Below, piece by piece: positions 54,568 through 63,857 of a DNA stretch of 64,000 bases. The translations under genes and the position numbers were made by a program. The notes below the pieces were generated by a model, which was given only the letters and a program-made list of their open reading frames with translations, had not been told where the DNA came from and did not search any database. Origin of the DNA: Devosia ginsengisoli (lineage in GTDB: Bacteria; Pseudomonadota; Alphaproteobacteria; Rhizobiales; Devosiaceae). The DNA lies in assembly GCF_007859655.1 (NCBI RefSeq), contig NZ_CP042304.1:1922001-1986000 (forward strand), read 5' to 3'. Numbering within the stretch: the stretch's first letter is position 1; each line of letters starts with the position of its first letter.

Positions 54568-57015
54568 ATGACCGAACGCCTCGTCATCATTGGTGCCGGC
54601 ATGGCCTCGGGCCGCGCCCTCGAACATATTTTCGAGGATGCCCCCGGCCGTTTCGACGTCACCCTGTTCGGCGCCGAGCCGCGCGGCAATTACAATCGGC
54701 TGATGCTCTCCCCGGTCCTGGCGGGCGAGAAGGACTACGAGCAGATTATCACCCACGATGCCGCCTGGTACGAAGAGCACGGCGTCCACACCCGGTTCGG
54801 GGAAACCGTCACCGCCATCGATCGTCAGCGCAAGCTGGTCATCTCGAAAAATGGCGAAACACCCTACGACAAGCTGATCGTCGCCACCGGCTCGGCCCCT
54901 TTCATCATTCCCCTGCCCGGCAAGGACCTGCCCGGCGTCATGGCCTTCCGCGATCTCGACGACGTCAACAGCATGGTTGAAGTGTCCCGCCGTCCCGGCT
55001 CGAAAGCCGTCGTCATCGGCGGCGGCCTGCTCGGCCTCGAAGCCGCCGCCGCTTTGCGCGCACGCGGCATGGATGTGGTCGTGCTCCACCTCATGGGCCA
55101 TGTCATGGAACGCCAGCTCGATCCGGCCGCCGGCTACCTGCTGCAGCGCGATCTCGAAGCCCGCGGCATCAAGGTTCACTGCAAGGCCCAGACCAAGGCC
55201 ATTCTCGGCGAGACCAGTGTCGAAGCCGTCGCCCTCGAAGATGGCACCGTTTATGGCGCCGATATCGTGGTCATGGCCGTGGGCATCCGCCCCGAGGTCC
55301 GCATCGCCGTGGATGCCGGCCTGCATGTCGAACGCGGCATCGTGGTCAACGACCAGATGGTCACCTCCGACCCCGATATCCTGGCTTTGGGCGAATGCGT
55401 CGAGCATGAGCGCATGGTCTATGGCCTCGTCGCCCCGCTCTATGACCAGGCCAAGGTACTGGCCAAAACCCTCGCCAAGACAGATGCCGCCTTCCGCCCG
55501 GTCCAGACCGCGACCCAGCTCAAGGTCACCGGCGTCTCGGTCTATTCAGCCGGCGATTTCGCCGAGGCCGAAGACCGCAACGAGATCGTGCTGCGCGACG
55601 CCACGTCAGGCGTCTACAAGCGCCTCGTGCTCAAGCAGGACCGGGTCATCGGCGCTGTCCTCTATGGCGAAACCGGCGACGGCCCGTGGTTCTTCGACAT
55701 GATCCGCAAGGGCACCGACACCAGCGACATGCGCGACACGCTGATCTTCGGCCAGGCCTATCAGGGCGGCTCCCCGCTCGATCCCATGGCCGCCGTCGCC
55801 GCCCTCCCCGACGATGCCGAGATTTGCGGCTGCAACGGCGTCTGCAAGGGCACCATCACGGGCGCCATCGCGTCCAAGGGCCTCACCACCCTCGATGGCG
55901 TCCGCGCCCACACCAAGGCCTCCGCCTCCTGCGGCTCCTGCACTCATCTCGTCGAACAACTCCTGCGCTCCACCTTGGGCGAGGCCTACAACCCCGCCGC
56001 CATCCAGCCCATCTGCCCCTGCACCGAATATGGCCACGACGATGTCAGGCGCCTCATCATCGCCAAGGGCCTCAAATCCATTCCGGCGATCATGCAGGAG
56101 CTGGAGTGGAAAACCTCCTGCGGCTGCGCCAAGTGTCGTCCCGCCCTCAACTACTATCTCGTGGCCGATTGGCCCGGCGAATACGAGGATGACGGCCAGT
56201 CCCGCTTCATCAACGAGCGCGTCCACGCCAATATCCAGAAGGACGGCACCTATTCCGTCGTGCCCCGCATGTGGGGCGGCATGACCAATCCGAAAGAGCT
56301 GCGCGCCATCGCCGACGTGGCCGACAAGTTCCAGATTCCCGCCGTCAAGGTCACTGGCGGCCAGCGCATCGACCTGCTCGGCGTGAAAAAGGAAGATCTC
56401 CCCGCCGTCTGGGCCGATCTCAATGCCGCCGGCATGGTCTCGGGCGCCGCCTATGCCAAGGGCCTGCGCACGGTCAAGACCTGCGTCGGTTCCGACTGGT
56501 GCCGCTTCGGCACCCAGGATTCCACCGGCTTCGGCATTCGCCTCGAAAAGTTCATGTGGGGCGCCTGGACCCCGGCCAAGGTCAAGCTCGCCGTGTCGGG
56601 CTGCCCGCGCAACTGTGCCGAAGCCACCTGCAAGGATATCGGCGTCATCTGCGTCGACTCTGGTTACGACATCCACTTCGCCGGCGCCGCCGGTCTCGAC
56701 ATCAAACCCACCGAACTCCTCTGCCACGCCGATACCGAGGATGAAGCCCTCGAGATCATCGTCGCGCTCACCCAGCTCTACCGCGAGCAGGGCCGCTATC
56801 TCGAGCGCATCTACAAATGGGCCAAGCGCGTCGGCAAGGAATCCATCCTGGCCAATGTCGTTACCGACCGCGACAAGCGCCGCACCTATTTCGAGCGCTT
56901 CGTCTACGCGCAGACCTTCGCCCAGGTCGATCCCTGGCAGGAGCGCGTCAACGGCAAGGACGCCCACGAATTCGCCGCCCTGGCCGAATTCGGCATGCCC
57001 GTGGCCGCAGAATAG
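54568..57015 (+). CDS. nirB: Assimilatory nitrite reductase (NADH), large subunit
   Basis: Reduces nitrite to ammonium in the cytoplasm. The 815 residues comprise a FAD/NAD-binding pyridine-disulfide oxidoreductase domain (IIGAGMASGRALEHI at about 7-21, VVIGGGLLGLEAA at about 150), a BFD-type [2Fe-2S] region (CGCNGVCKG at about 420, CGSCTHLVEQLL at about 455), and a sulfite/nitrite reductase domain. The siroheme-[4Fe-4S] cysteines lie in CVGSDWC (about 638) and CPRNCAEATC (about 678). An attenuator and a sigma-54-type promoter precede it. nirD and nirC follow 11 and 39 bases after the preceding gene. The start at 54568 has a GCGGGAGAAAC ribosome site. Confidence 0.96.
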   Translation: MTERLVIIGAGMASGRALEHIFEDAPGRFDVTLFGAEPRGNYNRLMLSPVLAGEKDYEQIITHDAAWYEEHGVHTRFGETVTAIDRQRKLVISKNGETPYDKLIVATGSAPFIIPLPGKDLPGVMAFRDLDDVNSMVEVSRRPGSKAVVIGGGLLGLEAAAALRARGMDVVVLHLMGHVMERQLDPAAGYLLQRDLEARGIKVHCKAQTKAILGETSVEAVALEDGTVYGADIVVMAVGIRPEVRIAVDAGLHVERGIVVNDQMVTSDPDILALGECVEHERMVYGLVAPLYDQAKVLAKTLAKTDAAFRPVQTATQLKVTGVSVYSAGDFAEAEDRNEIVLRDATSGVYKRLVLKQDRVIGAVLYGETGDGPWFFDMIRKGTDTSDMRDTLIFGQAYQGGSPLDPMAAVAALPDDAEICGCNGVCKGTITGAIASKGLTTLDGVRAHTKASASCGSCTHLVEQLLRSTLGEAYNPAAIQPICPCTEYGHDDVRRLIIAKGLKSIPAIMQELEWKTSCGCAKCRPALNYYLVADWPGEYEDDGQSRFINERVHANIQKDGTYSVVPRMWGGMTNPKELRAIADVADKFQIPAVKVTGGQRIDLLGVKKEDLPAVWADLNAAGMVSGAAYAKGLRTVKTCVGSDWCRFGTQDSTGFGIRLEKFMWGAWTPAKVKLAVSGCPRNCAEATCKDIGVICVDSGYDIHFAGAAGLDIKPTELLCHADTEDEALEIIVALTQLYREQGRYLERIYKWAKRVGKESILANVVTDRDKRRTYFERFVYAQTFAQVDPWQERVNGKDAHEFAALAEFGMPVAAE

Positions 57016-57026
57016 GGAGATCGCCC

Positions 57027-57359
57027 ATGAGCGACTGGATCGAAATCGGCACCATCGACGCCATCCCGCGCCGCGGCGCCCGCTGCGTCAACACGCCGGC
57101 TGGCCGCATAGCCGTGTTCCGCACCCAGGAAGACCAGGTTTTCGCCATCGAAAACCGCTGCCCCCATAAGCAGGGGCCGCTCAGCGAAGGCATCGTCCAT
57201 GGCGCCTCCGTCACCTGCCCCCTGCATAACTGGGTTTTCGACCTCGCCACCGGCAAGGCGCTCGGCGCCGACGAGGGCCAGGTCAAAACCTACCCGATCG
57301 ATCTCGTCGATGGCCGCATTTACCTGGCGCTCGAAGGCGCCCTGGTCGCCGCCGAATAG
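57027..57359 (+). CDS. nirD: Assimilatory nitrite reductase, small subunit
   Basis: Rieske-like subunit of NADH-nitrite reductase, 110 residues. It has the Rieske fold with CPHKQGPLSEGIVHG at about residues 44-58 and CPLHNWVFDLATGKALG at about 63-79, where a canonical [2Fe-2S] Rieske would have Cys-x-His and Cys-x2-His pairs. Here both CPHK and CPLH are present, so a cluster is plausible, whereas some NirD proteins lack it. It lies 11 bases after nirB, in the same transcript. Confidence 0.93.
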   Translation: MSDWIEIGTIDAIPRRGARCVNTPAGRIAVFRTQEDQVFAIENRCPHKQGPLSEGIVHGASVTCPLHNWVFDLATGKALGADEGQVKTYPIDLVDGRIYLALEGALVAAE

Positions 57360-57398
57360 TGCCTTACCCAGCAAGCCCCCTGCTCCCAAGGAGACGAT

Positions 57399-58232
57399 AT
57401 GGCCTACGTCGTACCAACCGAATTTGTGACCAAGATGATCGACGCCGGCGAGGCCAAGGTCTTCATGTCCACCCGCGACACACTAATCCGCGCCTATATG
57501 GCCGGCGCCATCCTCACCCTCGCCGCGGCTTTCGCCGTCACCGTTAACGTGCAGACCGGCCAGCCGCTGGCCGGGGCAATCCTCTTCCCGGTCGGCTTCT
57601 GCCTGCTCTATCTCATGGGCTTTGACCTGCTCACCGGCGTCATGACGCTGGTGCCCCTCGCCCTCATCGACAAGCGTCCCGGCGTCACCCTGGCCGGCGT
57701 GTTCCGCAATTGGGGCCTGGTCTTTCTGGGCAATTTCGGCGGCGCCTTCACCGTCGCCGTATTGATGGCGATCACCTTCACCTTCGGCTTCAGCCAGGAG
57801 CCCAATGCCGTCGGCCAAGCCATCGGCCATATCGGCGAAGGCCGCACCGTCGGCTATGCCGAACACGGCGCCGCCGGCATGCTCACCCTGTTCGTCCGCG
57901 GCGTCCTCTGCAACTGGATGGTCTCGACCGGCGTCGTCGCCGCCATGATGTCCACCTCGGTTTCCGGCAAGGTCATCGGCATGTGGATGCCCATCATGCT
58001 GTTCTTCTACATGGGGTTCGAACATTCCATCGTGAACATGTACCTCTTCCCCTCGGGCCTCATGCTGGGCGGCCAGTTCTCCATCATGGACTACCTGATC
58101 TGGAACGAGATCCCCACCATCCTGGGCAATCTGGTCGGCGGCCTCGCCTTTGTCGGTCTCGCGCTTTATGCCACGCACAGCACAAGGGCCACGCAGCGCG
58201 CTGCCTCCGGCAAGTTCGTACCCGCCGAATAA
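57399..58232 (+). CDS. nirC: Formate/nitrite transporter-family channel
   Basis: Imports nitrite (or exports it) across the inner membrane. The 277 residues contain six membrane segments of the FNT family, including LIRAYMAGAILTLAAAFAVT, GNFGGAFTVAVLMAITFTFG, the RGVLCNWMVSTGVVAA segment and FYMGFEHSIVNMYLFPSGLM, where the pore histidine lies in FEHS. It is slightly longer at the N-terminus than E. coli NirC. It lies 39 bases after nirD. Confidence 0.92.
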   Translation: MAYVVPTEFVTKMIDAGEAKVFMSTRDTLIRAYMAGAILTLAAAFAVTVNVQTGQPLAGAILFPVGFCLLYLMGFDLLTGVMTLVPLALIDKRPGVTLAGVFRNWGLVFLGNFGGAFTVAVLMAITFTFGFSQEPNAVGQAIGHIGEGRTVGYAEHGAAGMLTLFVRGVLCNWMVSTGVVAAMMSTSVSGKVIGMWMPIMLFFYMGFEHSIVNMYLFPSGLMLGGQFSIMDYLIWNEIPTILGNLVGGLAFVGLALYATHSTRATQRAASGKFVPAE

Positions 58233-58282
58233 CCCGCCTCGAACGCTCAGCTCCGGCGGAGCGTTCTCCCCATGGACTGCAG

Positions 58283-60010
58283 ATGAGCGCCAGCCTCGCC
58301 ATTTCCCTCGGCCAGCATTCCGACAAGGGCCGCAAGCCCGCCAATCAGGATTTTTACGGCGCGCTGATCCCCACCCAGCCGGCACTCGACCTCAAGGGCA
58401 TCGCCATCGCCTTGGCCGATGGCATTTCCACCAGCACTGTCAGCTCCATCGCCGCCCAGACAGCCATCAAGAGCTTCCTCACCGACTATTACGGCACCTC
58501 CGACGCCTGGCCGGTCAAGACATCAGCCCACCGCGTCATCTCGGCCACTAATGCCTGGCTCCACGCCCAGACTCGCGCTTTGGGCGCCGACGACGCCGAT
58601 AGCGGCTATGTCTGCACGCTCAGCGTTCTCGTCCTCAAGTCACGCGCCGCCTACATCTTCCATATCGGGGATTCCCGCGTCTATCGCCTCGCCGGCCGCG
58701 CCCTCGAGCAGCTCACCACCGATCACCGCGTCCCCGCCGCTCCCAATCGCTTCTATCTCGGCCGCGCCCTCGGCATCGGCAGCAATGTCGAAATCGATTA
58801 TCGCAGCGTCCCCGTCGGCACCGGCGATGTCTTCGTGCTCACCACCGACGGCGTCCACGAGCATGTCGATGGCGCCACCATCGCCGAGGCAATCGCCGCC
58901 CATCCCGACGATCTCGACACTGCCGCCCGCCACATCGTCACAAGCGCCTTGGCCAATGGCAGCCCCGACAATCTCACCATCCAGATCGTTCGCGTGGATG
59001 CCCTGCCCGGCGGCGAGGCCGCCGATTTCCTCGGCCAGTCCGCCGACCTACCGCTGCCGCCGCCCATCGAACCCGGCATGGATTTCGACGGATACCGCAT
59101 CCTGCGCCCGCTGCGCGCCAATGCCCGCAGCCAGGTCTTCCTCGCGCAGGACAGCAGCGATGGCCGCCCGTGCGTCATCAAGGTACCCGGCTCGGACATG
59201 CGCAGCGATCCGGCCTTCCTGCGCCGCTTCATGATGGAAGAGTGGATCGCCCGGCGCCTCAACACGCCGCATGCCCTCGCCATCCACGATCAGGATCGCA
59301 AGCGCCACTATCTCTATCTCGCCACCGAATATGTCGATGGCCAGACCCTCACCCAGTGGATGGCCGACCACCCCCGCCCCGATCTCAACGCGGTGCGCGA
59401 CATCATCGAGCAGGTCGCCCGCGGCCTCAACGCCTTCCACCGCCAGGAAATGGTCCATCAGGACCTGCGCCCCGACAATATCATGATCGACAAGACCGGC
59501 ACGGTGAAGATCATCGATTTCGGCTCCACCAAGGTTCCGGGCCTCATCGAGGCCCAACCCATGGACGACGATGCCCAGCTCGGCACGGTGCAATATGCCG
59601 CCCCCGAATATCGCCTCGGCGATGCCGGCACCGATCGCTCCGATCAGTTCTCGCTCGGCGTCATCGCCTATCAGATGCTGACCGGCCAGCTCCCCTACGG
59701 CCCCCACGCCGCCATGCTGCACACCCGCGCCGATCTCGCCCGCCTGCGCTACCAATCCGCCTCCACCCCGGAATTCGGCATCCCCGACTGGATCGACCGC
59801 GCCCTCGAAAAAGCCGTCCACCCCGACCCTGCGCGGCGCTACGAAGCCCTCTCCGAATTTACCTACGACCTCCGCCACCCCAACCCGGAATTCGCCACGC
59901 TGCCGCCGCGCCCACTGCTGACGCGCAATCCGGTTCGCTTCTGGCAAATGCTGTCGCTGGCTCTTGCAGGCACGGTCCTCGTGCTGCTGGGCTTGCTTGT
60001 CGGGGGATAA
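58283..60010 (+). CDS. Fused PP2C phosphatase and Ser/Thr kinase, nitrite-operon linked
   Basis: A 575-residue bifunctional signalling protein. Residues 1-240 are a PP2C phosphatase (HSDKGRKPANQDFYG, IALADGIS, FHIGDSRVYRL, LTTDGVHEHVD, GSPDNLTIQIV) with the metal-binding Asp residues kept. Residues about 265-530 are a kinase: VIKV lysine near 299, EYVDGQTLTQWM, the catalytic loop VHQDLRPDNIMI (Gln where HRD kinases have Arg), DFGS, GTVQYAAPEY and SDQFSLGVIAYQMLTGQLPYG. A C-terminal membrane anchor spans about 553-573. Its gene follows nirC by 50 bp. Homologues next to nitrate/nitrite assimilation genes occur in Pseudomonas too. The target is unknown. Confidence 0.88.
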   Translation: MSASLAISLGQHSDKGRKPANQDFYGALIPTQPALDLKGIAIALADGISTSTVSSIAAQTAIKSFLTDYYGTSDAWPVKTSAHRVISATNAWLHAQTRALGADDADSGYVCTLSVLVLKSRAAYIFHIGDSRVYRLAGRALEQLTTDHRVPAAPNRFYLGRALGIGSNVEIDYRSVPVGTGDVFVLTTDGVHEHVDGATIAEAIAAHPDDLDTAARHIVTSALANGSPDNLTIQIVRVDALPGGEAADFLGQSADLPLPPPIEPGMDFDGYRILRPLRANARSQVFLAQDSSDGRPCVIKVPGSDMRSDPAFLRRFMMEEWIARRLNTPHALAIHDQDRKRHYLYLATEYVDGQTLTQWMADHPRPDLNAVRDIIEQVARGLNAFHRQEMVHQDLRPDNIMIDKTGTVKIIDFGSTKVPGLIEAQPMDDDAQLGTVQYAAPEYRLGDAGTDRSDQFSLGVIAYQMLTGQLPYGPHAAMLHTRADLARLRYQSASTPEFGIPDWIDRALEKAVHPDPARRYEALSEFTYDLRHPNPEFATLPPRPLLTRNPVRFWQMLSLALAGTVLVLLGLLVGG

Positions 60011-60160
60011 GGGAGAAAGCTGGGGCCACACGCCACGGCCAAAAGACAGGCAAGCACATGCATGCCTCTCCATTTCTTATATGTAGATCGCAAGGCTCTT
60101 GCTTCAAGCCCCCGGTCATCCCGTAAAACACCGGCCCAGCCAGAAATTACGGAGCGACAG

Positions 60161-61675
60161 ATGCGCAAAACCGAACATGCCGTGGTCATTGCCGGCGGCG
60201 GCCCCGTCGGACTGATGCTGGCAGGCGAACTGGCTCTCGCCGGCATCGATGTCGCCATTGTCGAGCGTCGCCCCGACCAGGGCCTGGCCGGCTCCCGCGC
60301 CGGCGGCCTTCATGCCCGCACCATCGAAATGCTCGATCAGCGCGGCATAGCCGACCGCTTCATTGCCGAGGGGCAGAAGGTCCAGGCCACCGGCTTTGCC
60401 GGCGTCACTTTCGACATCAGCGCCTTCCCCACCCGCCACCCCTATACGCTCGGCCTGTGGCAGGTCCATATCGAGCGCATCCTGGCCGCCTGGGTCGCCG
60501 AACTGGCCGTGCCCACCTATCGCGGCATCGCCGTAACCGGCCTCACCCAGCACGAATCCGGCGTCACCATCGCGCTCAGCGATGGCCAGTCGCTGCATGC
60601 GCAATATCTCGTCGGCTGCGATGGCGGCCGCAGCCTCGTCCGCAAGGCGGCCGGCATAGACTTCCCCGGCGCCGAACCGACCACCAGCAATATCATCGCC
60701 ACGGTCGAACTGGCCGAACTCCCGCCCGAATGGGGCATTCGCCGCGACGCCGTGGGCATCCATTCGCTCGGCCGGGTGGATTACGAAATCCGCGATGGCA
60801 AGATCGTCTATGCCGATACCGGCCCGGTGGGCATCCTGATCACCGAGCAGCGCCCCGACGCCACCACCGAGCCCACCCTGGACGATCTCCGCGCCGCCAT
60901 GATCGCCGTCTATGGCACCGATTACGGCGTCCACTCCCCCACCTCGATCGGCCGCTTCACCGATGCGGCTCGCCAGGCCGCCACCTATCGCAAGGACCGG
61001 GTCATGCTGGCCGGCGACGCCGCCCACACCCATCCGCCCGATGGCGGCCAGGGCCTGCAGACCGGCATGCAGGATGCCCTCAATCTCGGCTGGAAACTGG
61101 CCCAGGTGGTCAAGGGCACCTCACCGCAAAGCCTGCTCGACACCTACCACGCCGAGCGCCATCCGGTCGGCGCCCGCGTCCTGCGCAACACGCTTGCCGC
61201 CAGCACGCTGCGCCGCGATGACGACCGTACCCGCGCCCTGCGCGACACCGTGGCCGAACTGCTCGCGATGGACGAGCCGCGCACCCATTTCGCCGCCATG
61301 ATGACCGGCCTCGATATCCACTACGACCTCGGCGAAGGCCATCCCCTGCTCGGCCGTCGCATGCCCGATCTCGACCTGCAAACCACCACCGGCCCGCTGC
61401 GCCTCTTCACCCTGCTGCACGACGCCAGGCCGGTCCTGCTCAATCTCGGCCAACCCGGCGCCATCGACATCGCCCCCTGGGCCGACAGGGTAAAGCTGGT
61501 CGATGCCAGCTCTGCCGGTCCCTGGACCCTCCCGGAACTTGGCCCGGTCCCCGCCCCCCACTGCCGTGCTGATCCGCCCCGACGGTTATGTTGCCTGGAC
61601 CGATGCCCAGCCAAACCTCACCGCCGCCCTGACCACATGGTTCGGACCGCCAGCCGGCGCATGACAGCGAAATGA
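60161..61675 (+). CDS. FAD-dependent aromatic monooxygenase-like, frameshifted near the end
   Basis: Class A flavoprotein hydroxylase-like. FAD-binding VIAGGGPVGLMLAGELALAG is at residues about 8-27, the DG motif is CDGGRSLVRKAAGI at about 152, and GDAAHTHPPDGGQGLQTGMQ is at about 285-304. A C-terminal thioredoxin-like domain follows. The frame as read ends in an abnormal Arg-rich tail. Removing one C from the six-C run at 61554-61559 gives TAVLIRPDGYVAWTDAQP and a stop at 61662-61664, the usual end of phenol/TfdB-type hydroxylases. The break is probably a sequencing error. The substrate is unknown. It has its own ribosome site (GGAGCG) and lies 150 bases after the kinase gene. Confidence 0.85.
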   Translation: MRKTEHAVVIAGGGPVGLMLAGELALAGIDVAIVERRPDQGLAGSRAGGLHARTIEMLDQRGIADRFIAEGQKVQATGFAGVTFDISAFPTRHPYTLGLWQVHIERILAAWVAELAVPTYRGIAVTGLTQHESGVTIALSDGQSLHAQYLVGCDGGRSLVRKAAGIDFPGAEPTTSNIIATVELAELPPEWGIRRDAVGIHSLGRVDYEIRDGKIVYADTGPVGILITEQRPDATTEPTLDDLRAAMIAVYGTDYGVHSPTSIGRFTDAARQAATYRKDRVMLAGDAAHTHPPDGGQGLQTGMQDALNLGWKLAQVVKGTSPQSLLDTYHAERHPVGARVLRNTLAASTLRRDDDRTRALRDTVAELLAMDEPRTHFAAMMTGLDIHYDLGEGHPLLGRRMPDLDLQTTTGPLRLFTLLHDARPVLLNLGQPGAIDIAPWADRVKLVDASSAGPWTLPELGPVPAPHCRADPPRRLCCLDRCPAKPHRRPDHMVRTASRRMTAK

Positions 61676-61703
61676 TGGTATCGGAAAGCTGCTCCTGGCC
61701 CCG

Positions 61704-62366
61704 CTATCGGGTCAGGGCGCTCTCCTGTTCCTGGCTCAACCGGGAGGCGATGACCACTTCCACCCGGTTGCGCGCCTTGAGCTTGAGCATCAGCCCGGTC
61801 ATGTAATGCTTGACCGTTTTCTCGCTGATATGCAGCGCCGCAGCAATCTCCCGGTTGGTCCGCGCCTGCATAAGATGGCCGACAATCTGCTTCTCGCGCA
61901 CATTGAGCTTGATCGATTCATCCAGCGCCTGCCGTCGCGCCCGGTCCCGCAGCCCGTTCATCACCTGGCTGGCATATTGCCTGGTCACGAACATCTGGCC
62001 GGCCATGACCGTATCGATGGCTTCCAGCAGTTCCGATGATGGGCTGCCCTTGAGGGCAAAGCCGGTCGCCCCGGCATCCAGCGCCTTGAGCGCCGACTCG
62101 ATGCTGCAAAAGGCGGTAAACACCACCACCTTGGTGTCGGGCGCCGTGGCCACGATCTGGGCAATGGTCCGGAACACATCGCCCGGCATGCTCAGATCCA
62201 TGATGATGACGTCTGGGCTGACGGCCTTCACGATCTCAAGGCTGGAATCGGCGCAAACGGCTTGCCCGACAATTTGGTGCCTGTCGCTGCCGGCAAACAA
62301 AGACACCATTCCAGCAAGCAAAACCGGGTGATCATCGGCGATAGCGACTGTCGTCAATTTTCTCAT
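61704..62366 (-). CDS. NarL/FixJ-type response regulator
   Basis: A 220-residue two-component regulator. The receiver domain (about 1-120) has VAIADDHPVLLAGMVSLFAG, the phospho-acceptor Asp in VIIMDLSMPG at about residue 57, and a conserved Lys in GFALKGSP. The LuxR-type helix-turn-helix (about 150-215) has LNVREKQIVGHLMQARTNRE and LHISEKTVKHYMTGLMLKL. No histidine kinase gene is adjacent in the window. It may control the type I secretion genes to its right, which are transcribed the same way. Confidence 0.9.
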   Translation of the reverse strand: MRKLTTVAIADDHPVLLAGMVSLFAGSDRHQIVGQAVCADSSLEIVKAVSPDVIIMDLSMPGDVFRTIAQIVATAPDTKVVVFTAFCSIESALKALDAGATGFALKGSPSSELLEAIDTVMAGQMFVTRQYASQVMNGLRDRARRQALDESIKLNVREKQIVGHLMQARTNREIAAALHISEKTVKHYMTGLMLKLKARNRVEVVIASRLSQEQESALTR

Positions 62367-62495
62367 GGTACGCCAACGGTACTAACCTGTCGCCCCAATA
62401 GTCCACAGGCGCCAAATCTACGACTAAATTAACGTTCGGTAAATTCACTTTCGGCAAGCCATCGAATATTTGATTAACGCAAGTGTCAGCATTAC

Positions 62496-63839
62496 TTACT
62501 CTTCCCGGAAAGCCCGCACGATCTGGTCGGTGAAGGGCTTGACGAAATAGGCGATCGCCACCTGCTCTTCGGTCTGGACGAAAACATCCACCGGCATGCC
62601 CGGAATAAGCCCGCGCTCGCCCAGTTCGGACAGGTCTCCATTCACCTCCGCTTCGGCGAGATAATAGCTCTGCCCACTCTGCGGATCGCTGGTCGCGGCC
62701 GCCGATACGCGCGACACGATTGCCGGGATTTCCGGCGTCGTCCGCTGGTTGAAGGCACTGAAGCGGAGCTTGACCTCCTGCCCCAGCACGATTTGGTCGA
62801 TATCATGCACGGCAATCTGGAACTCGATCTTGAGGTCGGCATCATCAGGGACGACGGTGAGCAGCCGTTCCGCCGGGCTGATAACCCCGCCCAGCGTGGT
62901 CACCGACAGCTCGTTCACCGTGCCCGTCACCGGCGCCCGGATGAGCGTCCTTGCCAGCCGGTCCTCCACCTCGGCCAGCCGATCCCGCAATTCGGTGATA
63001 CTGGCGGCAACACTGCGCAATTCCCGCTGCGCATCGGTATAGGCCATGTCGTCAATGGCCAGGATTTGCAGCTTCACCTCGCTGATCCGCGCATTGGACC
63101 GCGCGATATTGGCCGTCAATTCCCCCTGCGACCCCAGCATGCGCGCCAGCTCGCGATCCGCCACGTTGAGCCGCGTCGTTTCGATCAGTGCTTTCTCGGA
63201 CAGCGCGCCAATGCGGACGCGTTCGTCGCGCGCCAGCGCCAGTTCGTCGGCCAGCGCCGCCGCCTGGAATTGCAGCCCGCCCACTTCCTCTTCCAGTTGC
63301 GCCACCTGCAGCTCCAGCTGCTCGCGCTGCGACTGCCGGTTGCGCGCCGTGCTGTCGAACAATTGCTGCTCGCCCTGCAGGATGACCGCGGCATTGGGAT
63401 AGGAGGCCAGGAAATCGCCAGGAAACGCGATCGCCTCCGCCGCATCGCGCTCGGCGATCAGCCGCGCCTGGCGCGCCACCAGCTCGGCAAGCTGCCCCCT
63501 CAGGATCGAACGCTCCGTCCTTATGGGAACATCCTCGAGTCGCAGCAGCACATCGCCGGCGACCACGCTCTGCCCCTTTTGCACGTTGATCGCCGCGATC
63601 ACCCCGCCATCCAGATGCTGGACAACCTTGACATTCTCGGCCACCAGCACCGTTCCGCTGGAAATGACGGCGCCGGACAGCTTGGCCGTCGCGGCCCATC
63701 CGCCGATGCCGCCCAGCAGCAGGATGGCGGCGATACTGCCCGCAACCACCCGGCCGCGCATTGAAAAATCCGACATCTTGACCTTGCCCCGCGCGCGCTC
63801 GGCGCGCGGATAGGGTGCCGTCATGTCCATGGTGCTCAT
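62496..63839 (-). CDS. Type I secretion membrane-fusion protein, HlyD family
   Basis: Periplasmic adaptor linking an ABC exporter to the outer-membrane channel. The 447 residues have a short cytoplasmic N-terminus, one membrane segment at about residues 30-50 (VAGSIAAILLLGGIGGWAA), a lipoyl/barrel-sandwich part (VKVVQHLDGGVIAAINVQKG), a long coiled coil at about 150-290, and the C-terminal beta-barrel with IRAPVTGTVNELSVTTLGGV followed by the PMDV-like GLIPGMPVDVFVQTEEQ. It lies 18 bases after the stop of the partial gene to its right. No ABC transporter gene is seen within the window. Confidence 0.9.
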   Translation of the reverse strand: MSTMDMTAPYPRAERARGKVKMSDFSMRGRVVAGSIAAILLLGGIGGWAATAKLSGAVISSGTVLVAENVKVVQHLDGGVIAAINVQKGQSVVAGDVLLRLEDVPIRTERSILRGQLAELVARQARLIAERDAAEAIAFPGDFLASYPNAAVILQGEQQLFDSTARNRQSQREQLELQVAQLEEEVGGLQFQAAALADELALARDERVRIGALSEKALIETTRLNVADRELARMLGSQGELTANIARSNARISEVKLQILAIDDMAYTDAQRELRSVAASITELRDRLAEVEDRLARTLIRAPVTGTVNELSVTTLGGVISPAERLLTVVPDDADLKIEFQIAVHDIDQIVLGQEVKLRFSAFNQRTTPEIPAIVSRVSAAATSDPQSGQSYYLAEAEVNGDLSELGERGLIPGMPVDVFVQTEEQVAIAYFVKPFTDQIVRAFREE

Positions 63840-63857
63840 CGCGTCCTCCCAGCGCCG

